The notes under the pieces: model-generated
Told to the model about the DNA's origin: nothing
What the model saw: only the letters and a program-made list of their open reading frames with translations
Database searches by the model: none
Position numbers and translations under genes: made by a program
Assembly (NCBI GenBank): GCA_000620185.1
Contig: JHVO01000005.1
Location: 186,001 to 250,000 of the forward strand
Length of the DNA stretch: 64,000 bases
Direction: 5' to 3'
Source: Geodermatophilaceae bacterium URHB0062
Lineage (GTDB): Bacteria; Actinomycetota; Actinomycetes; Mycobacteriales; Geodermatophilaceae
Shown: positions 9,583 to 19,664 of the stretch, piece by piece
Layout: each line of letters opens with the position of its first letter
Position numbering within the stretch: position 1 is the first letter of the stretch

Positions 9583-11214
9583 TCAGGCCGGGCGGCCGCG
9601 GCCCTCCCGCAGGTAGCGGACGAGGGCGTTGGTCGAGGGGTCCGAGTCGTAGTCCGGTGCATCCTCGCTCTGCAGCTTCGGCGCGAGCTGGTTGGCCATC
9701 ACCTTGCCCAGCTCCACGCCCCACTGGTCGAAGGGGTTGATGCCCCAGACGACGCCCTGGGTGAACACCCGGTGCTCGTAGGTGGCGACCAGCTGGCCGA
9801 GGGTGTTCGGCGTCAGCTTCGGGGCGACGATCGCGTTCGACGGGTGGTTGCCCGGCATCACCTTGTGCGGGACGACGTCCGCGGCGGTGCCCTCGGCGGC
9901 CACCTCCTCGGCCGTCTTCCCGAAGGCCAGGGCGCGCGGCTGGGCGAGGAAGTTCGACAGGAAGAGCTCGTGCATCCCGTCCAGGTCATGGTTGGGCTGC
10001 GCAAAGGCGAGGAAGTCCGCCGGCACGAGCACCGTGCCCTGGTGGAGCAGCTGGTAGAAGGCGTGCTGGCCATTGGTGCCGGGCTCGCCCCACACGATCT
10101 CGCCGGTGGGCACGTCGACCGGCGTCCCGTCCAGGCGCACCGACTTGCCGTTGGACTCCATGCACAGCTGCTGCAGGTAGGCGGGGAAGCGGGCGAGGTA
10201 CTGCGAGTAGGGGAGCACCGCCTGCGTCTGGGTGCCGAAGAAGTCGATGTACCAGACCGAGATCAGCCCGAGCAGCGCCGGCAGGTTCTCCTCGTAGGGC
10301 GCGGTGCGGAAGTGCTCGTCGACGGTGTGGAAGCCGTCGAGCATCTCGCGGTAGTGCTCCGGCCCGATGGCGACCATGAGCGAGAGCCCGATGGCCGAGG
10401 TGAAGGAGTAGCGGCCGCCCACCCAGTCCCAGAAGCCGAACATGTTCTCGGTGTCGATGCCGAAGGCGGCGACCTTCTCGGCGTTGGTCGAGACGGCCAC
10501 GAAGTGCTTGGCGACGGCGGTCTCGTCGCCGCCCAGCCCCTCGAGCAGCCACCGCCGGGCCTCGGTCGCGTTGGTGAGCGTCTCCTGCGTGGTGAACGTC
10601 TTCGACGCGACGATGAACAGCGTGGTGGCCGGGTCGAGGTCGCGGGTCGCCTCGGCGAGGTCGGTCGGGTCGATGTTGGAGACGAAACGGAACGCCAGCG
10701 AGCGGTCGGAGTAGTCGCGCAGCGCGAGGTAGGCCATGGCCGGGCCCAGGTCCGATCCGCCGATCCCGATGTTGACGACCGTGCGGATCCGCTCGCCGGT
10801 GTGCCCGGTCCACGCGCCGCTGCGGATCCGCTCGGCGAAGTCGGCCATCCGGTCGAGCACCTCGTGGACGTCGTGCCGCACGTCCTGCCCGTCAACCTCG
10901 AGCCCGCTGGTGGCGGGGTCGCGGAGCGCGACGTGCAGCACCGCGCGGTCCTCGGCGGTGTTGATGTGCTCGCCCCGGAACATGGCCTCGGTGCGCTCGC
11001 GGAGCCCCGCGCGCTCGGCCAGGGCCACCAGCAGCGGGATCGTCTCGCCTGTCAGCCGGTTCTTCGAGTAGTCGAGGTACAGGTCGCCGGCGCGGCAGGT
11101 CAGCTCCTCCCCGCGCGCCGGATCCTCGGCGAACAGGTCGCGCAGATGCCGGCCGGCCACCTCCCGGTGGTGCTCGGCCAGTGCCCGCCACTCGGCGCTG
11201 TCGCTGATGCCCAC
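9583..11214 (-). CDS. pgi: glucose-6-phosphate isomerase
   Basis: A 543-residue cytoplasmic enzyme interconverting glucose 6-phosphate and fructose 6-phosphate. Both family signatures are present: [16 protein letters not shown] in the middle and [15 protein letters not shown] near the C-terminus. The phosphate-binding [15 protein letters not shown] segment and the SKTFTTQET loop are also intact. Length matches the long bacterial class. I choose the GTG at 11214 because GCAGGAGG lies just upstream; the frame extends further but lacks conservation-like sequence. It is divergent from the aldehyde dehydrogenase gene across a 146-bp region. Confidence 0.96.
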   Translation of the reverse strand: MGISDSAEWRALAEHHREVAGRHLRDLFAEDPARGEELTCRAGDLYLDYSKNRLTGETIPLLVALAERAGLRERTEAMFRGEHINTAEDRAVLHVALRDPATSGLEVDGQDVRHDVHEVLDRMADFAERIRSGAWTGHTGERIRTVVNIGIGGSDLGPAMAYLALRDYSDRSLAFRFVSNIDPTDLAEATRDLDPATTLFIVASKTFTTQETLTNATEARRWLLEGLGGDETAVAKHFVAVSTNAEKVAAFGIDTENMFGFWDWVGGRYSFTSAIGLSLMVAIGPEHYREMLDGFHTVDEHFRTAPYEENLPALLGLISVWYIDFFGTQTQAVLPYSQYLARFPAYLQQLCMESNGKSVRLDGTPVDVPTGEIVWGEPGTNGQHAFYQLLHQGTVLVPADFLAFAQPNHDLDGMHELFLSNFLAQPRALAFGKTAEEVAAEGTAADVVPHKVMPGNHPSNAIVAPKLTPNTLGQLVATYEHRVFTQGVVWGINPFDQWGVELGKVMANQLAPKLQSEDAPDYDSDPSTNALVRYLREGRGRPA

Positions 11215-11360
11215 GATGCCTCCTGCTCGGTCGCCGTCCCTCCCACCTTCTCGCAGGACGGCGCCGCGTACGACTTCAGGGTCTGCGGGTCCGACCCCGG
11301 GCGCCCGCGGTCGGCTGGTGTACACCCGTCCACAGGTACGGGATCGGACGAGGGAGCGAC

Positions 11361-12821
11361 ATGGGACTGCTCGACGACGGCGCGTGGCAGGGCAAGGTCT
11401 GGACGGGGGAGTGGACCGACGGGACCGGCGGCACCTACGACGCCGTGGAACCCGCGACCGGCGATGTCATCGCCCCGGTGGGGAAGGCGACCCCGGAGGA
11501 CGTGCGGACCGCCGCGGCCCGGGCCGCCGGGGCCCAGCGCTCGTGGGCCGCCGCGCCGTTCGAGGAGCGCGCGGCGGTGCTGCGCCGGGCGGGCGACCTC
11601 CTCATGGCGCATGCCGCCGAGATCAAGGGCTGGCTCGCACGCGAGTCCGGCGCCATCCAGCCGTTCGGCGACTTCCAGGTGCACACCAGCGCGCAGGAGT
11701 GCTACGAGGCCTCGGCGCTGCCGAGCCACCCCTACGGCGAGCTGCTGCGCACCGGGTCGCCCCGGCTCTCGTTCGCCCGGCGGCTGCCCGCCGGCGTGGT
11801 CGGCGTCATCGCGCCGTTCAACGTGCCGACGATCCTGGCGATCCGGGCGGTCGCACCGGCGCTCGCGCTCGGCAACGCGGTGCTCCTCAAGCCGGACCCG
11901 CGGACGGCGATCAGCGGTGGCGCGATGTTCGCCCGGATCTTCGAGGAGGCGGGGCTGCCCGCGGGCGTGCTGCAGGTGCTGCCCGGCGGCGCCGACGTGG
12001 GGGAGGCCCTGGTGACCGCGCCCCCGGTGCGGGTGATCGCCTTCACCGGGTCGACCAGGGCCGGGCGGGCCGTCGGCGCGCTCGCCGGTCAGCACCTCAA
12101 GCGGGCGCACCTCGAGCTCGGCGGCAACTCGGCGCTGATCGTGCTGCCCGACGTCGACGTACGGCAGGCCGCGAGCGTCGGGGCGTGGGGCACGTTCTCG
12201 CACCAGGGCCAGGTCTGCATGGCCACCTCGCGGCACCTGGTGCACCGCGACATCGCCGAGGAGTACACCGCCGTCCTCACCGAGAAGGTGGAGAAGCTGC
12301 CGGTCGGGGACCCCTTCCGCGAGCAGGTCGCGATGGGGCCGCTGATCGACGCCGGCCAGCGCGACCGGGTGCACGGCCTGGTGACGGCGAGCGTCGAGGG
12401 CGGGGCGACCCTCCGCACCGGCGGGACGTTCGAGGGCCTCTTCTACCGGCCGACCGTGCTGGCCGACGTCCCCGTCGACGCGCCGGCGTACCAGGAGGAG
12501 ATCTTCGGTCCGGTCGCCCCGGTGACGCCTTTCTCCTCGCTCGACGAGGTGGTCGACCTGGCCACCGGCACGGAGTACGGACTCTCGCTGGGCATCCTCA
12601 CGCGCGACGTCTACGCCGGGCTGCAGCTCGCCGAGCGGATCCCGAGCGGGCTGGTGCACATCAACGACCAGACGGTGAACGACGAGGCCGTCGCCCCGTT
12701 CGGCGGCGTGGGGGCGTCCGGCACCGGCTCCCGCCACGGCGGTCCGCAGGCCAACATCGAGGCGTTCACCGAGACCCAGTGGGTCACCCTCCGCGGCGAC
12801 CTGCCCGCCTACCCGTTCTGA
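11361..12821 (+). CDS. benzaldehyde dehydrogenase-like NAD(P)+ aldehyde dehydrogenase
   Basis: A 486-residue aldehyde dehydrogenase that oxidises an aldehyde to the acid. The catalytic Cys is residue 286 (GQVCMATS) and the general-base Glu is residue 252 (LELGGNS). The cofactor-binding [10 protein letters not shown] and the FTGST motif are intact. Features such as G-Q-V-C-M and the C-terminal [11 protein letters not shown] segment are typical of benzaldehyde or vanillin dehydrogenases, so an aromatic aldehyde is the best guess. The ATG follows GAGGGAG. A perfect 10-bp palindrome (GGTGTACACC, 11317-11326) lies 34 bp before the start and could be an operator. No co-transcribed partner. Confidence 0.88.
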   Translation: MGLLDDGAWQGKVWTGEWTDGTGGTYDAVEPATGDVIAPVGKATPEDVRTAAARAAGAQRSWAAAPFEERAAVLRRAGDLLMAHAAEIKGWLARESGAIQPFGDFQVHTSAQECYEASALPSHPYGELLRTGSPRLSFARRLPAGVVGVIAPFNVPTILAIRAVAPALALGNAVLLKPDPRTAISGGAMFARIFEEAGLPAGVLQVLPGGADVGEALVTAPPVRVIAFTGSTRAGRAVGALAGQHLKRAHLELGGNSALIVLPDVDVRQAASVGAWGTFSHQGQVCMATSRHLVHRDIAEEYTAVLTEKVEKLPVGDPFREQVAMGPLIDAGQRDRVHGLVTASVEGGATLRTGGTFEGLFYRPTVLADVPVDAPAYQEEIFGPVAPVTPFSSLDEVVDLATGTEYGLSLGILTRDVYAGLQLAERIPSGLVHINDQTVNDEAVAPFGGVGASGTGSRHGGPQANIEAFTETQWVTLRGDLPAYPF

Positions 12822-12844
12822 CACCGCGCGTCGACCGTCGGTGA

Positions 12845-12874
12845 GCGTCCCCTCCGGGACTCCTGAGGGGACGC
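12845..12874. terminator. bidirectional hairpin between convergent genes
   Basis: A perfect 9-bp stem (GCGTCCCCT / AGGGGACGC) with a 12-nt loop, placed between the stop of the aldehyde dehydrogenase gene and the stop of the convergent CoA-transferase gene. There is no T-run, which is common for actinobacterial terminators. Confidence 0.55.
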
Positions 12875-12898
12875 CCACCCGACACTCGGCGAGGGGGC

Positions 12899-13567
12899 TC
12901 AGACGGTGGCGGGCAGCTTCATCTCGGGGACGTCGTCCGGCACGGTGAGCGGTGCGCCCGTCTTGGCCAGCACCTCGTCCACCGTCACACCGGGGGCGAC
13001 CTCGCGGAGCACCAGCCCGTCGGCGGTCACATCGATGACGGCGAGGTCGGTGATCACCCGGTCGACGCAGTGCCGGCCGGTGAGCGGCAGGCTGCATTCC
13101 TCGACGATCTTGGGCGATCCGTCGCGGGCGGCGTGCTCCATCATGATGATCACGCGTCGGGCGCCGTGGACGAGGTCCATCGCCCCGCCCATGCCGTTGA
13201 CCATCTTGCCGGGGATCAGCCAGTTGGCCAGGTCGCCGCGGGGGTTGACCTGCATCGCCCCGAGGACGGCGACGTCGAGGTGCTGACCGCGGATCATCCC
13301 GAACGACATCGAGGAGTCGAAGAAGCTGGCGCCCGGCAGGATCGTCACCGTCTCCTTGCCGGCGTTGATCAGGTCGGCGTCCTCCTCGCCCTCGAAGGGG
13401 TAGGGGCCGACCCCGAGGACGCCGTTCTCGCTGTGCAGCACCACGTGCACGCCGTCCGGCACGTAGTTGGGCACCAGCGTCGGCATGCCGATGCCGAGGT
13501 TGACGTACTGGCCGTCCTCCAACTCGAGGGCCACACGGGCGGCGAGCTGTTCGCGGGTCAGCGTCAC
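12899..13567 (-). CDS. scoB: 3-oxoacid CoA-transferase subunit B
   Basis: The 222-residue beta subunit of a class I CoA-transferase, which moves CoA from succinyl-CoA (or another donor) to a 3-oxoacid. The catalytic glutamate is Glu 47 in the LHSENGVLG signature. The N-L-G-I-G-M-P-T segment near the N-terminus and the G-G-A-M-D motif are also typical. Its GTG start at 13567 overlaps the TGA of the alpha-subunit gene as GTGA, so the two subunits are translationally coupled. The exact substrate (acetoacetate, 3-oxoadipate or other) cannot be told from these motifs. Confidence 0.93.
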   Translation of the reverse strand: MTLTREQLAARVALELEDGQYVNLGIGMPTLVPNYVPDGVHVVLHSENGVLGVGPYPFEGEEDADLINAGKETVTILPGASFFDSSMSFGMIRGQHLDVAVLGAMQVNPRGDLANWLIPGKMVNGMGGAMDLVHGARRVIIMMEHAARDGSPKIVEECSLPLTGRHCVDRVITDLAVIDVTADGLVLREVAPGVTVDEVLAKTGAPLTVPDDVPEMKLPATV

Positions 13568-14361
13568 GGGGTGGCCTCCTCACCGGCCGCGGCCGGGACG
13601 TCGGACGAGTCGGTGCGCGGGCGGGTGGTGCGCTTCTCGATCTTCTTGCCCTCGGGGCCGACGACGACCACGCGGTCGACGAAGACGCCGGGCAGGTGGA
13701 CGTCCTCGGGCTTGATCTCGCCCGGCTCCACGAGTTCCTCGACCTCGGCGATGGTGATCCGGCCCGCCATCCCGGCGAGCGGGTTGAAGTTGCGGGCCGA
13801 CTCCCGGAACACCAGGTTGCCGTGCCGGTCGCCGACGGCGGCGCGCACGAGGGCGAAGTCGGCGGTCAGCGCGGTCTCGAGCACGTACTGCTGCCCGTCG
13901 AAGACACGCACCTCCTTGGGCTCGCTGGTCTCCACCACGTTGCCGTCGGCGTCGTAGCGGATCGGGATGCCGCCCTCGGCGACCATCGTCCCGACGCCGG
14001 TGGGCGTGTAGAACGCGGGGATGCCGGCGCCGCCGGCCCGCAGCCGCTCGGCCAGGGTGCCCTGCGGGGTGAGCTCGACCTCCAGCTCGCCGGACAGGTA
14101 GAGCCGCGCGAGCTCCTTGTTGCCGCCGACGAACGAGCTGATCGTGCGGCTGATCCGGCCGGCGTACAGCAGCACGCCGAGGGCCTGGTCGTCGACGCCG
14201 CAGTTGTTGGAGATCGAGGTCAGTTTGCGGGCGCCCTGCTCGAGGATCGCGTCGATCAGCGCGACGGGGACGCCGCAGAGCCCGAAGCCGCCGACGGCGA
14301 GCGTGGCGCCGTCGGTGATGTCGGCGACCGCCTCCCGCGCGGACTCGAGGACCTTGTCCAT
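13564..14361 (-). CDS. scoA: 3-oxoacid CoA-transferase subunit A
   Basis: The 265-residue alpha subunit of the same CoA-transferase. It has the family-1 signature [16 protein letters not shown] (residues 17-32), and the downstream SNNCG and F-x-R-x-x-A-R-N-F-N-P segments typical of this subunit. The C-terminus carries about 25 charged or small residues beyond the usual end. The ATG at 14361 has AAGGGG upstream. It is the first gene of a two-gene operon with its beta subunit. Ketone-body or 3-oxoadipate activation are the main candidates; aromatic catabolism genes elsewhere in the window would fit the latter, but there is no direct link. Confidence 0.93.
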   Translation of the reverse strand: MDKVLESAREAVADITDGATLAVGGFGLCGVPVALIDAILEQGARKLTSISNNCGVDDQALGVLLYAGRISRTISSFVGGNKELARLYLSGELEVELTPQGTLAERLRAGGAGIPAFYTPTGVGTMVAEGGIPIRYDADGNVVETSEPKEVRVFDGQQYVLETALTADFALVRAAVGDRHGNLVFRESARNFNPLAGMAGRITIAEVEELVEPGEIKPEDVHLPGVFVDRVVVVGPEGKKIEKRTTRPRTDSSDVPAAAGEEATP

Positions 14362-14550
14362 GCTCAGCCCCTTCCCGTGCCGGCCACCGGCGGCCGGACG
14401 GCGTCCCGTGTCTGGTCCGTGCGCTCTCGTGCCACCAAGCTGCTCCCATCGATCGCCTGCGGGGGCCTCAGTATCGCCCTCCACCGGCCGTGTTCCGAGG
14501 TGCGGCCACCACTGGGCGGAATGGCGGGCAGGGCAACCGGGACGCGAGGC

Positions 14551-15513
14551 TCAGGTCAGGCGGGTCGTGAGCCGGACGCGCGCGCCGTCGTCCCCGTGCT
14601 CGATGTCGACGTGGTCGCAGAGCTGGCGGGCCAGCCACAGGCCCATGCCGCCGCGGGACAGGTCCTCGCCGTGCGCGGGGCCGTAGCCGGCGAAGGGGTC
14701 GTCCCAGCCCGGTCCGCTGTCGCCGATCACGCAGACGATGCGGTCGCCGCCGATCCACAGCCGGAGGCTGACCGGGGGCAGGCCGTGGCGGACGGCGTTC
14801 GACGTCATCTCGTCGACGGCGAGCAGGAAGTCGTCGATCAGGTCCCGCGGCGCGGCGACGGTCGCGAGCTCGGCCGCGACGGCGTGCCGCAGGCCGATGA
14901 AGTCGGCGACGTCCTTTGCCCAGAGGCGGGGCGCGGTGTCCAGGAGCGGGTCGGGCGGGACGGGCAGCGAACGCAGGTACTCGGCGGGATCGACGAAGCG
15001 GCCGTTGCGCTGCCGGCCCTGCCGGGTGGCCAGGTGCTGGTGGGTCGAGGACGCCGACTCCAGCACCGTGTCCGGGAGGCGCGCGGTGTCGAAGATGCAC
15101 ATGCCGCTCAGCGGCCAGCCGACGAGGGCCTCGTTGATGACCGCCTCGTACCGCTGCCACTCCAGCCGGTCGCGGTCGGTGCGGCCGTAGTCGATCTCGC
15201 CGACGATGCGGACCCGGCTGCCCGGCGCCCGATCCTCCCGCTCGGCCAGGCGCCGGTAGGTGGTGATCGCGGTGGCGGTCCGGGCGTTGTAGACGTCGCC
15301 CCGTTCGAGCACGTGCACCCGTGGATCGCCGTCGAGCGCGTCGCACAGCACCCGCGTCGCCGCCGCGCCGGCCGCGATGACGGCGGCGTCGCCGATCTCG
15401 AGCCCGCGGGTCAGGAACGGCATGGCGACCTCGACGAGGTCGTCGGCGGAGTCGTAGAAGAGCGCGTCGTGGGGATAGCCGTGCACGGCATGCGCCGTCG
15501 GCTGCCCTGTCAC
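14551..15513 (-). CDS. MEDS-domain anti-sigma-type HATPase regulator
   Basis: A 320-residue soluble regulator. The N-terminal two-thirds resemble the MEDS (methanogen/methylotroph DcmR sensory) domain, starting HGYPHDALFYDSADDLVEVA. The C-terminus is an HATPase_c domain of the RsbW/anti-sigma-kinase type: N box DEMTSNAVRHG, G1 DSGPGWDDPF and G2 GGMGLWLARQL. Such fusions are common in actinobacteria and likely switch a partner sigma or anti-sigma-antagonist protein in response to a ligand. No sigma factor or STAS protein is adjacent, so its partner is elsewhere. The GTG at 15513 follows a GGGGGA site; the upstream frame is unlikely to be coding. Confidence 0.85.
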   Translation of the reverse strand: MTGQPTAHAVHGYPHDALFYDSADDLVEVAMPFLTRGLEIGDAAVIAAGAAATRVLCDALDGDPRVHVLERGDVYNARTATAITTYRRLAEREDRAPGSRVRIVGEIDYGRTDRDRLEWQRYEAVINEALVGWPLSGMCIFDTARLPDTVLESASSTHQHLATRQGRQRNGRFVDPAEYLRSLPVPPDPLLDTAPRLWAKDVADFIGLRHAVAAELATVAAPRDLIDDFLLAVDEMTSNAVRHGLPPVSLRLWIGGDRIVCVIGDSGPGWDDPFAGYGPAHGEDLSRGGMGLWLARQLCDHVDIEHGDDGARVRLTTRLT

Positions 15514-15627
15514 GCGGCGTCCCCCGAGGTGGCCCGGATGGCCCGGGACTGGACCACCGAGCCTCACGGTAGGCCAGGCCGGCCCCGAGCGCCGTGCAGG
15601 AGAGGCCGACCACCCAGCCGGAACGCC

Positions 15628-17106
15628 TCAGGCGCGCGGCGCCGCCGCGACCTCGCTGCTCCTGCGCAGCCGGGAGTGCCGGTAGCCGTACGCGGCGTAC
15701 ACGACCAGCCCGATGACCAGCCAGGCGAGGAACCGCAGCCACGTCTCGATGCTCAGGTTCGCCATCAGGTACAGGCAGGCCAGCGCGGACAACGCCGGGA
15801 CGACGGGGGAGAACGGCACGCGGAACGGCCGCCGCAGCTCCGGCCGGGTCCGGCGCAGCACCGGCACGGCGATCGACACGAGCAGGAAGGCGAACAGGGT
15901 GCCGATGCTCACCAGGTTCGCCAGCGTGCCCAGCGGGATGAAGGTCGCCATGACGAGGACCAGCGCGGCGAAGATCAGCGTCATGCGCACCGGGGTGCCG
16001 GTGCGGGGGCTCACCGTGGCCACCTGCGGGGGGAGCAGGCCGTCGCGGCCCATCGAGAATCCGATCCGCGTCATGGTGATCAGGTCGACGAGGATCACCG
16101 ACGTCAGACCCGCGACCGCCGCGATGGACACCAGCGCCGACGCCCAGCCCAGGCCCACCTGGTCGAAGGCGTCGGCCAGCGGGGCGCCCGGGTCGATGTC
16201 GGCGTAGTTCACCATGCCGACCAGAACGAACGAGACGCCGATGTAGAGCGCCGTCGCCAGCCCCAGCGTGCCGAACAGGCCGAGCGGCAGGTCCCTGGCC
16301 GGGCGCTCGGTCTCCTCGGACAGGTTCGCGACCGCCTCGAAGCCGGTGTAGGAGAAGAACACCACGGCGGCGGCCGTGAGCACGCCGCCGATGCCGAAGA
16401 CGGCGGGTTCGAGCCCCGCGACGGCCTGGATGAGCGGCTGCGCGAGCCCGCTCTCGCCCGTGCTCGACAGGCTCGGCGGGATGAACGGCGTCAGGTTGGC
16501 GCCCCGCACGTACCAGGCCCCGGCCACGACGATGAAGACGCAGACGGCGACCTTCACGATCACGAGCAGCCCGGTCACCCGCGCCGACTCCCGGATGCCG
16601 AGCGCCGCCACCACGGTGAGGACGACGACGATGAAGGCGGCGCCCACGTTGACCGTCGACTCCTCGCCGAACAGCGACGTCGGCAGGTCCAGCAGGTTGC
16701 CGATGTAGCCCGACCAGCCGCGGGCGACCACCGCGGCGCCGAGCGCGAACTCGAGGAAGAGGTCCCAGCCGATGATCCAGGCGACGATCTCGCCCACGGT
16801 GGCGTAGGAGTAGGAGTAGGCGCTGCCCGCCGTCGGGACGCTCGAGGCGAGCTCGGCGTAGCAGAGCGCGGCGAGCAGGGCGACGACGCCGGCGATCGCG
16901 AAGGAGATGACGACGCCGGGGCCGGCGGTCTCCTTCGCCTCCACGCCGGTGAGCGTGAAGATGCCCGTGCCGATCACGATGCCGATGCCGAAGCCGATCA
17001 GGTGCCGGGCGCGCAGCCCCTTGCGGAGCCGGCCGACCCCCACCTCCGCCTCGCCGGCGACGTCGTCCCCGATGTCTTCGACCGACTTGGTCCGGAACAG
17101 GTCCAC
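15628..17106 (-). CDS. APC-family amino acid permease
   Basis: A 492-residue cytoplasmic-membrane transporter with about 12-13 predicted spans. The first span contains the APC-superfamily signature G-F-G-I-G-I-V-I-G-T-G-I-F, followed by AGPGVVISFAIAG and the CYAELASSVPTAGSAYSY segment typical of cationic amino acid (CAT/YfnA-like) permeases. A mid-protein FFSYTGFEAVANLSEET motif matches this subgroup. The start is uncertain: GTG at 17106 without a strong ribosome site, or TTG at 17148. The divergent gene encodes an aldehyde dehydrogenase, so an amine or amino acid taken up here could feed that step. Confidence 0.9.
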   Translation of the reverse strand: MDLFRTKSVEDIGDDVAGEAEVGVGRLRKGLRARHLIGFGIGIVIGTGIFTLTGVEAKETAGPGVVISFAIAGVVALLAALCYAELASSVPTAGSAYSYSYATVGEIVAWIIGWDLFLEFALGAAVVARGWSGYIGNLLDLPTSLFGEESTVNVGAAFIVVVLTVVAALGIRESARVTGLLVIVKVAVCVFIVVAGAWYVRGANLTPFIPPSLSSTGESGLAQPLIQAVAGLEPAVFGIGGVLTAAAVVFFSYTGFEAVANLSEETERPARDLPLGLFGTLGLATALYIGVSFVLVGMVNYADIDPGAPLADAFDQVGLGWASALVSIAAVAGLTSVILVDLITMTRIGFSMGRDGLLPPQVATVSPRTGTPVRMTLIFAALVLVMATFIPLGTLANLVSIGTLFAFLLVSIAVPVLRRTRPELRRPFRVPFSPVVPALSALACLYLMANLSIETWLRFLAWLVIGLVVYAAYGYRHSRLRRSSEVAAAPRA

Positions 17107-17257
17107 CGCGACGACGGTAGGTGCCGTTCCGGCGGACCGCGCGGCCAACCGGCGATCCGGTCATGTGGTCCATGACACGACCCCGCCGGACGATTGCGGT
17201 GCGGGCCGCGCGGGCACGGGGAGGGGTGGTTCAGACCGGATCCGACGGGAGCACGAC

Positions 17258-18682
17258 ATGGCCATCGCGACGATCAACCCGGTGACCGGGGAGACGCTGA
17301 AGACGTTCGAGCCGCTCGGCGACGAGGCGCTGGAGGAGAAGATCGCCCGCGCCGCCGCCGCGTGGCGGAGCTACCGGCGCACGACGCCGGAGCAGCGGGT
17401 CGGCTGGCTCCGGTCGGCCGCCGACGTCCTCGACGGGGACGTCGACTCGGTGGCCGCCCTCATGACCACCGAGATGGGCAAGACCCTGGCGTCGGCCAAG
17501 GCCGAGGTGGGCAAGTGCGCCAAGGGACTGCGCTGGTACGCCGAGCACGGCCCCGACCTGCTGCGGCCCGAGCCGGCCGACGCCGGTGCCGTCGGTGCCG
17601 ACGAGGCCTACGTCGTCCATCAGCCGATCGGCGTGGTCCTGGCGATCATGCCGTGGAACTTCCCGCTCTGGCAGGCCATGCGCTTCGCCGCCCCGGCGCT
17701 GATGGCGGGCAACGTGGGCCTGCTCAAGCACGCGAGCAACGTGCCGCAGACCGCGCTCTACCTGGAGGAGTTGTTCGTCAAGGCGGGCTTCCCCGATCAC
17801 GTCTTTCAGACCCTGTTGATCGGCTCGGGCGCGATCGAGCGGGTCCTCCGTGACGACCGCGTGGCGGCCGCGACCCTCACCGGCAGCGCGCCGGCCGGCC
17901 AGTCGGTCGCCGCGATCGCCGGGGACGCGCTGAAGAAGACGGTCCTGGAACTGGGCGGCAGCGATCCGTTCATCGTCATGCCGTCGGCGAACCTCGACAA
18001 GGCCGCCGAGGTGGCCGTGACCGCGCGCTGCCAGAACAACGGGCAGAGCTGCATCGCGGCCAAGCGTTTCTTCGTCCACGCCGACGTCGCGGAGGAGTTC
18101 ACCCGGCTGTTCGCCGAGAAGCTGGGCGCCCTGACGGTGGGCGACCCGATGGACGAGGAGACCAAGGTCGGGCCGCTGGCCACCGAGTCGGGCCGCGACG
18201 ACGTCGAGAAGTACGTGCGGGACGCCGTCGACAAGGGGGCGACCGTGGTCGTGGGCGGGCAGCGCCCGGACGGCCCCGGCTGGTTCTACCCGCCCACGCT
18301 GCTGACCGGAATCACGCCCGAGATGGACCTCTACGCCGAGGAGGTCTTCGGCCCTGTGGCGGCGCTGTTCACCGTCGGCAGCCTCGACGAGGCGATCGAG
18401 ATCGCCAACAGCCACCCCTACGGGCTCGGGGCGAACCTGTGGAGCGAGGACGAGGACGAGCGCGCGCAGTTCGTCCGTGACGTCGCCTCCGGGATGGCGT
18501 TCATCAACGGCATGGTCACCAGCTATCCGGAGCTGCCCTTCGGCGGCGTGAAGCAGAGCGGCTACGGCCGGGAGCTGACCGGGCTCGGCATGCGCGAGTT
18601 CATGAACGCCAAGACGGTCTGGGTGGGGCCGTCCAGCAGCGAGCAGGGCGAGGGAGACACCGGGGCGGCCGCTTCGGAGTGA
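17258..18682 (+). CDS. succinate-semialdehyde dehydrogenase-type NAD(P)+ aldehyde dehydrogenase
   Basis: A 474-residue aldehyde dehydrogenase. Catalytic Cys 265 (NNGQSCIAAKR) and Glu 231 (LELGGSDPF) are present, together with the MPWNFPLWQ nucleotide-site segment. Overall it resembles the succinate-semialdehyde dehydrogenase group (GabD/Sad) common in actinobacteria, which begins A-I-A-T-I-N-P-x-T-G. It could finish polyamine or GABA breakdown begun by the amine oxidase at 6.5 kb; that link is inference. The ATG has GGGAG upstream. The last 15 residues are a low-complexity Ser/Gly/Glu tail. Confidence 0.9.
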   Translation: MAIATINPVTGETLKTFEPLGDEALEEKIARAAAAWRSYRRTTPEQRVGWLRSAADVLDGDVDSVAALMTTEMGKTLASAKAEVGKCAKGLRWYAEHGPDLLRPEPADAGAVGADEAYVVHQPIGVVLAIMPWNFPLWQAMRFAAPALMAGNVGLLKHASNVPQTALYLEELFVKAGFPDHVFQTLLIGSGAIERVLRDDRVAAATLTGSAPAGQSVAAIAGDALKKTVLELGGSDPFIVMPSANLDKAAEVAVTARCQNNGQSCIAAKRFFVHADVAEEFTRLFAEKLGALTVGDPMDEETKVGPLATESGRDDVEKYVRDAVDKGATVVVGGQRPDGPGWFYPPTLLTGITPEMDLYAEEVFGPVAALFTVGSLDEAIEIANSHPYGLGANLWSEDEDERAQFVRDVASGMAFINGMVTSYPELPFGGVKQSGYGRELTGLGMREFMNAKTVWVGPSSSEQGEGDTGAAASE

Positions 18683-18749
18683 CCGCCGCGTGGACCCGCC
18701 GGCCTTCCCGGCGGGCCCGGTGGCGACCAGACTCGGCAGCGTGCCGAGT

Positions 18750-19097
18750 TCAGTGCAGGTGGACCTGCCAGTCGGCCGGGACCCGGCCCCGAGGTCCGGG
18801 CGCCGGCTGGTCGGCCGGGTGGGCCTCCGGCGGGGCGAGCGGGGGCCCGCCGACCATCTGCTCGGAGGGGAAGTCCCAGAACCAGCTCTCACCCGGCTCG
18901 AAGCTGGCGATGATCGGGTGCCCCGACGTGGCGGCGTGCGTCCGGGCGTGCCGACTCGGGGAGGAGTCGCAGCAGCCGATGTGCCCGCACTGGGCGCAGC
19001 GGCGCAGGTGGAACCACCACCCGCCGGAGTCCTCGCACTCCACGCACCCGGTGCCGCTGGGGCGCGCCGAGGGATCGATACCCGCATCTGCTGACAT
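18750..19097 (-). CDS. UBP-type zinc finger protein
   Basis: A 115-residue protein with a UBP-type (ubiquitin-hydrolase-like) zinc finger. The ligand pattern is Cys 18, Cys 21, Cys 34, Cys 37, Cys 42, then His 50 and His 60, with W-F-H-L-R-R-C between and S-W-F-W-D-F after the last His. The C-terminus is Pro-rich and likely disordered. Bacteria lack the eukaryotic ubiquitin context, so the role is unknown. In actinobacteria this domain is often encoded near a thioredoxin-reductase-like protein and a histidine kinase, as here. The start lies only 30 bp from the divergent DUF5709 gene. Confidence 0.85.
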   Translation of the reverse strand: MSADAGIDPSARPSGTGCVECEDSGGWWFHLRRCAQCGHIGCCDSSPSRHARTHAATSGHPIIASFEPGESWFWDFPSEQMVGGPPLAPPEAHPADQPAPGPRGRVPADWQVHLH

Positions 19098-19127
19098 GAG
19101 CGCACCACCGAGTCGAGGGGAGACGGC

Positions 19128-19577
19128 ATGGAACCCGGCTTCTACGGTACGGACGGCACCGACCCGGAGGAAGCCTCGGGCGTGCTCGAACCGGAGGACA
19201 CCCTGGACGGCGTCCCGGGGGTGCGCGACGTCCTCGACACCGGCTGGTCGCCGGCCGAGCGGCCGTGGGCGGTCGACGACTGGGGGACGACGGAGGCCGA
19301 GGAGCTGGCCGGTGAGAGCCTCGACGGCCGCCTCGCCCGCGAGCTGCCGGACGGGCTCCCGGACGACGGCGACGGCCTCGGCGACAGCTCCGACACCGAC
19401 GGCGAACTGCTCGACGACGAGGTGGGCGACGCCCGCGCGGGCCGGCTCGTGGACTCCGACGGCGGCGCGACGGACGACACCGACGCCGAGCTGTACGCCC
19501 GCGACGAGGGCATCGACGGTGCCGCGTCGTCCGCCGAGGAGGCCGCCGTGCACGTCGTCCGCGACCGGGACCGATAA
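19128..19577 (+). CDS. DUF5709 acidic protein
   Basis: A 149-residue, very acidic, soluble protein. The conserved N-terminal segment (LEPEDTLDGVPGVRDVLDTG, then W-S-P-x-E-R-P) marks the actinobacterial DUF5709 family, whose function is unknown. The middle is built of Asp/Glu/Gly-rich stretches with little predicted structure, and a C-terminal AEEAAVHVV helix closes the protein. The ATG follows GAGGGGAGA. It is divergent from the UBP-type zinc-finger gene and 87 bp upstream of the response-regulator flavoprotein gene on the same strand. Confidence 0.8.
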   Translation: MEPGFYGTDGTDPEEASGVLEPEDTLDGVPGVRDVLDTGWSPAERPWAVDDWGTTEAEELAGESLDGRLARELPDGLPDDGDGLGDSSDTDGELLDDEVGDARAGRLVDSDGGATDDTDAELYARDEGIDGAASSAEEAAVHVVRDRDR

Positions 19578-19664
19578 CGCCTCCGCCCGGAGCGGAATCC
19601 CGCCCGGGGGCGCCGCGGCCGGGACTAGCGTGGGTGGCTCCGGCACCGGCGAACTGGGGTCCCC

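Noticed and set aside
9772-12015. Open frame on the + strand opposite pgi and running into the aldehyde dehydrogenase
   Set aside because: It crosses two firmly identified genes in wrong frames; no motif.
12850-12874. Small regulatory RNA between the convergent aldehyde dehydrogenase and CoA-transferase genes
   Set aside because: The only structure is a simple hairpin placed as a shared terminator, and there is no room for a promoter.
13696-17175. Very long open frame on the + strand (over 1,100 codons) opposite the CoA-transferase, MEDS and APC permease genes
   Set aside because: It is antisense to several well-recognised genes; long antisense frames are expected when third positions are almost always G or C. 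Its sequence is Arg/Gly/Val-rich with no motif.
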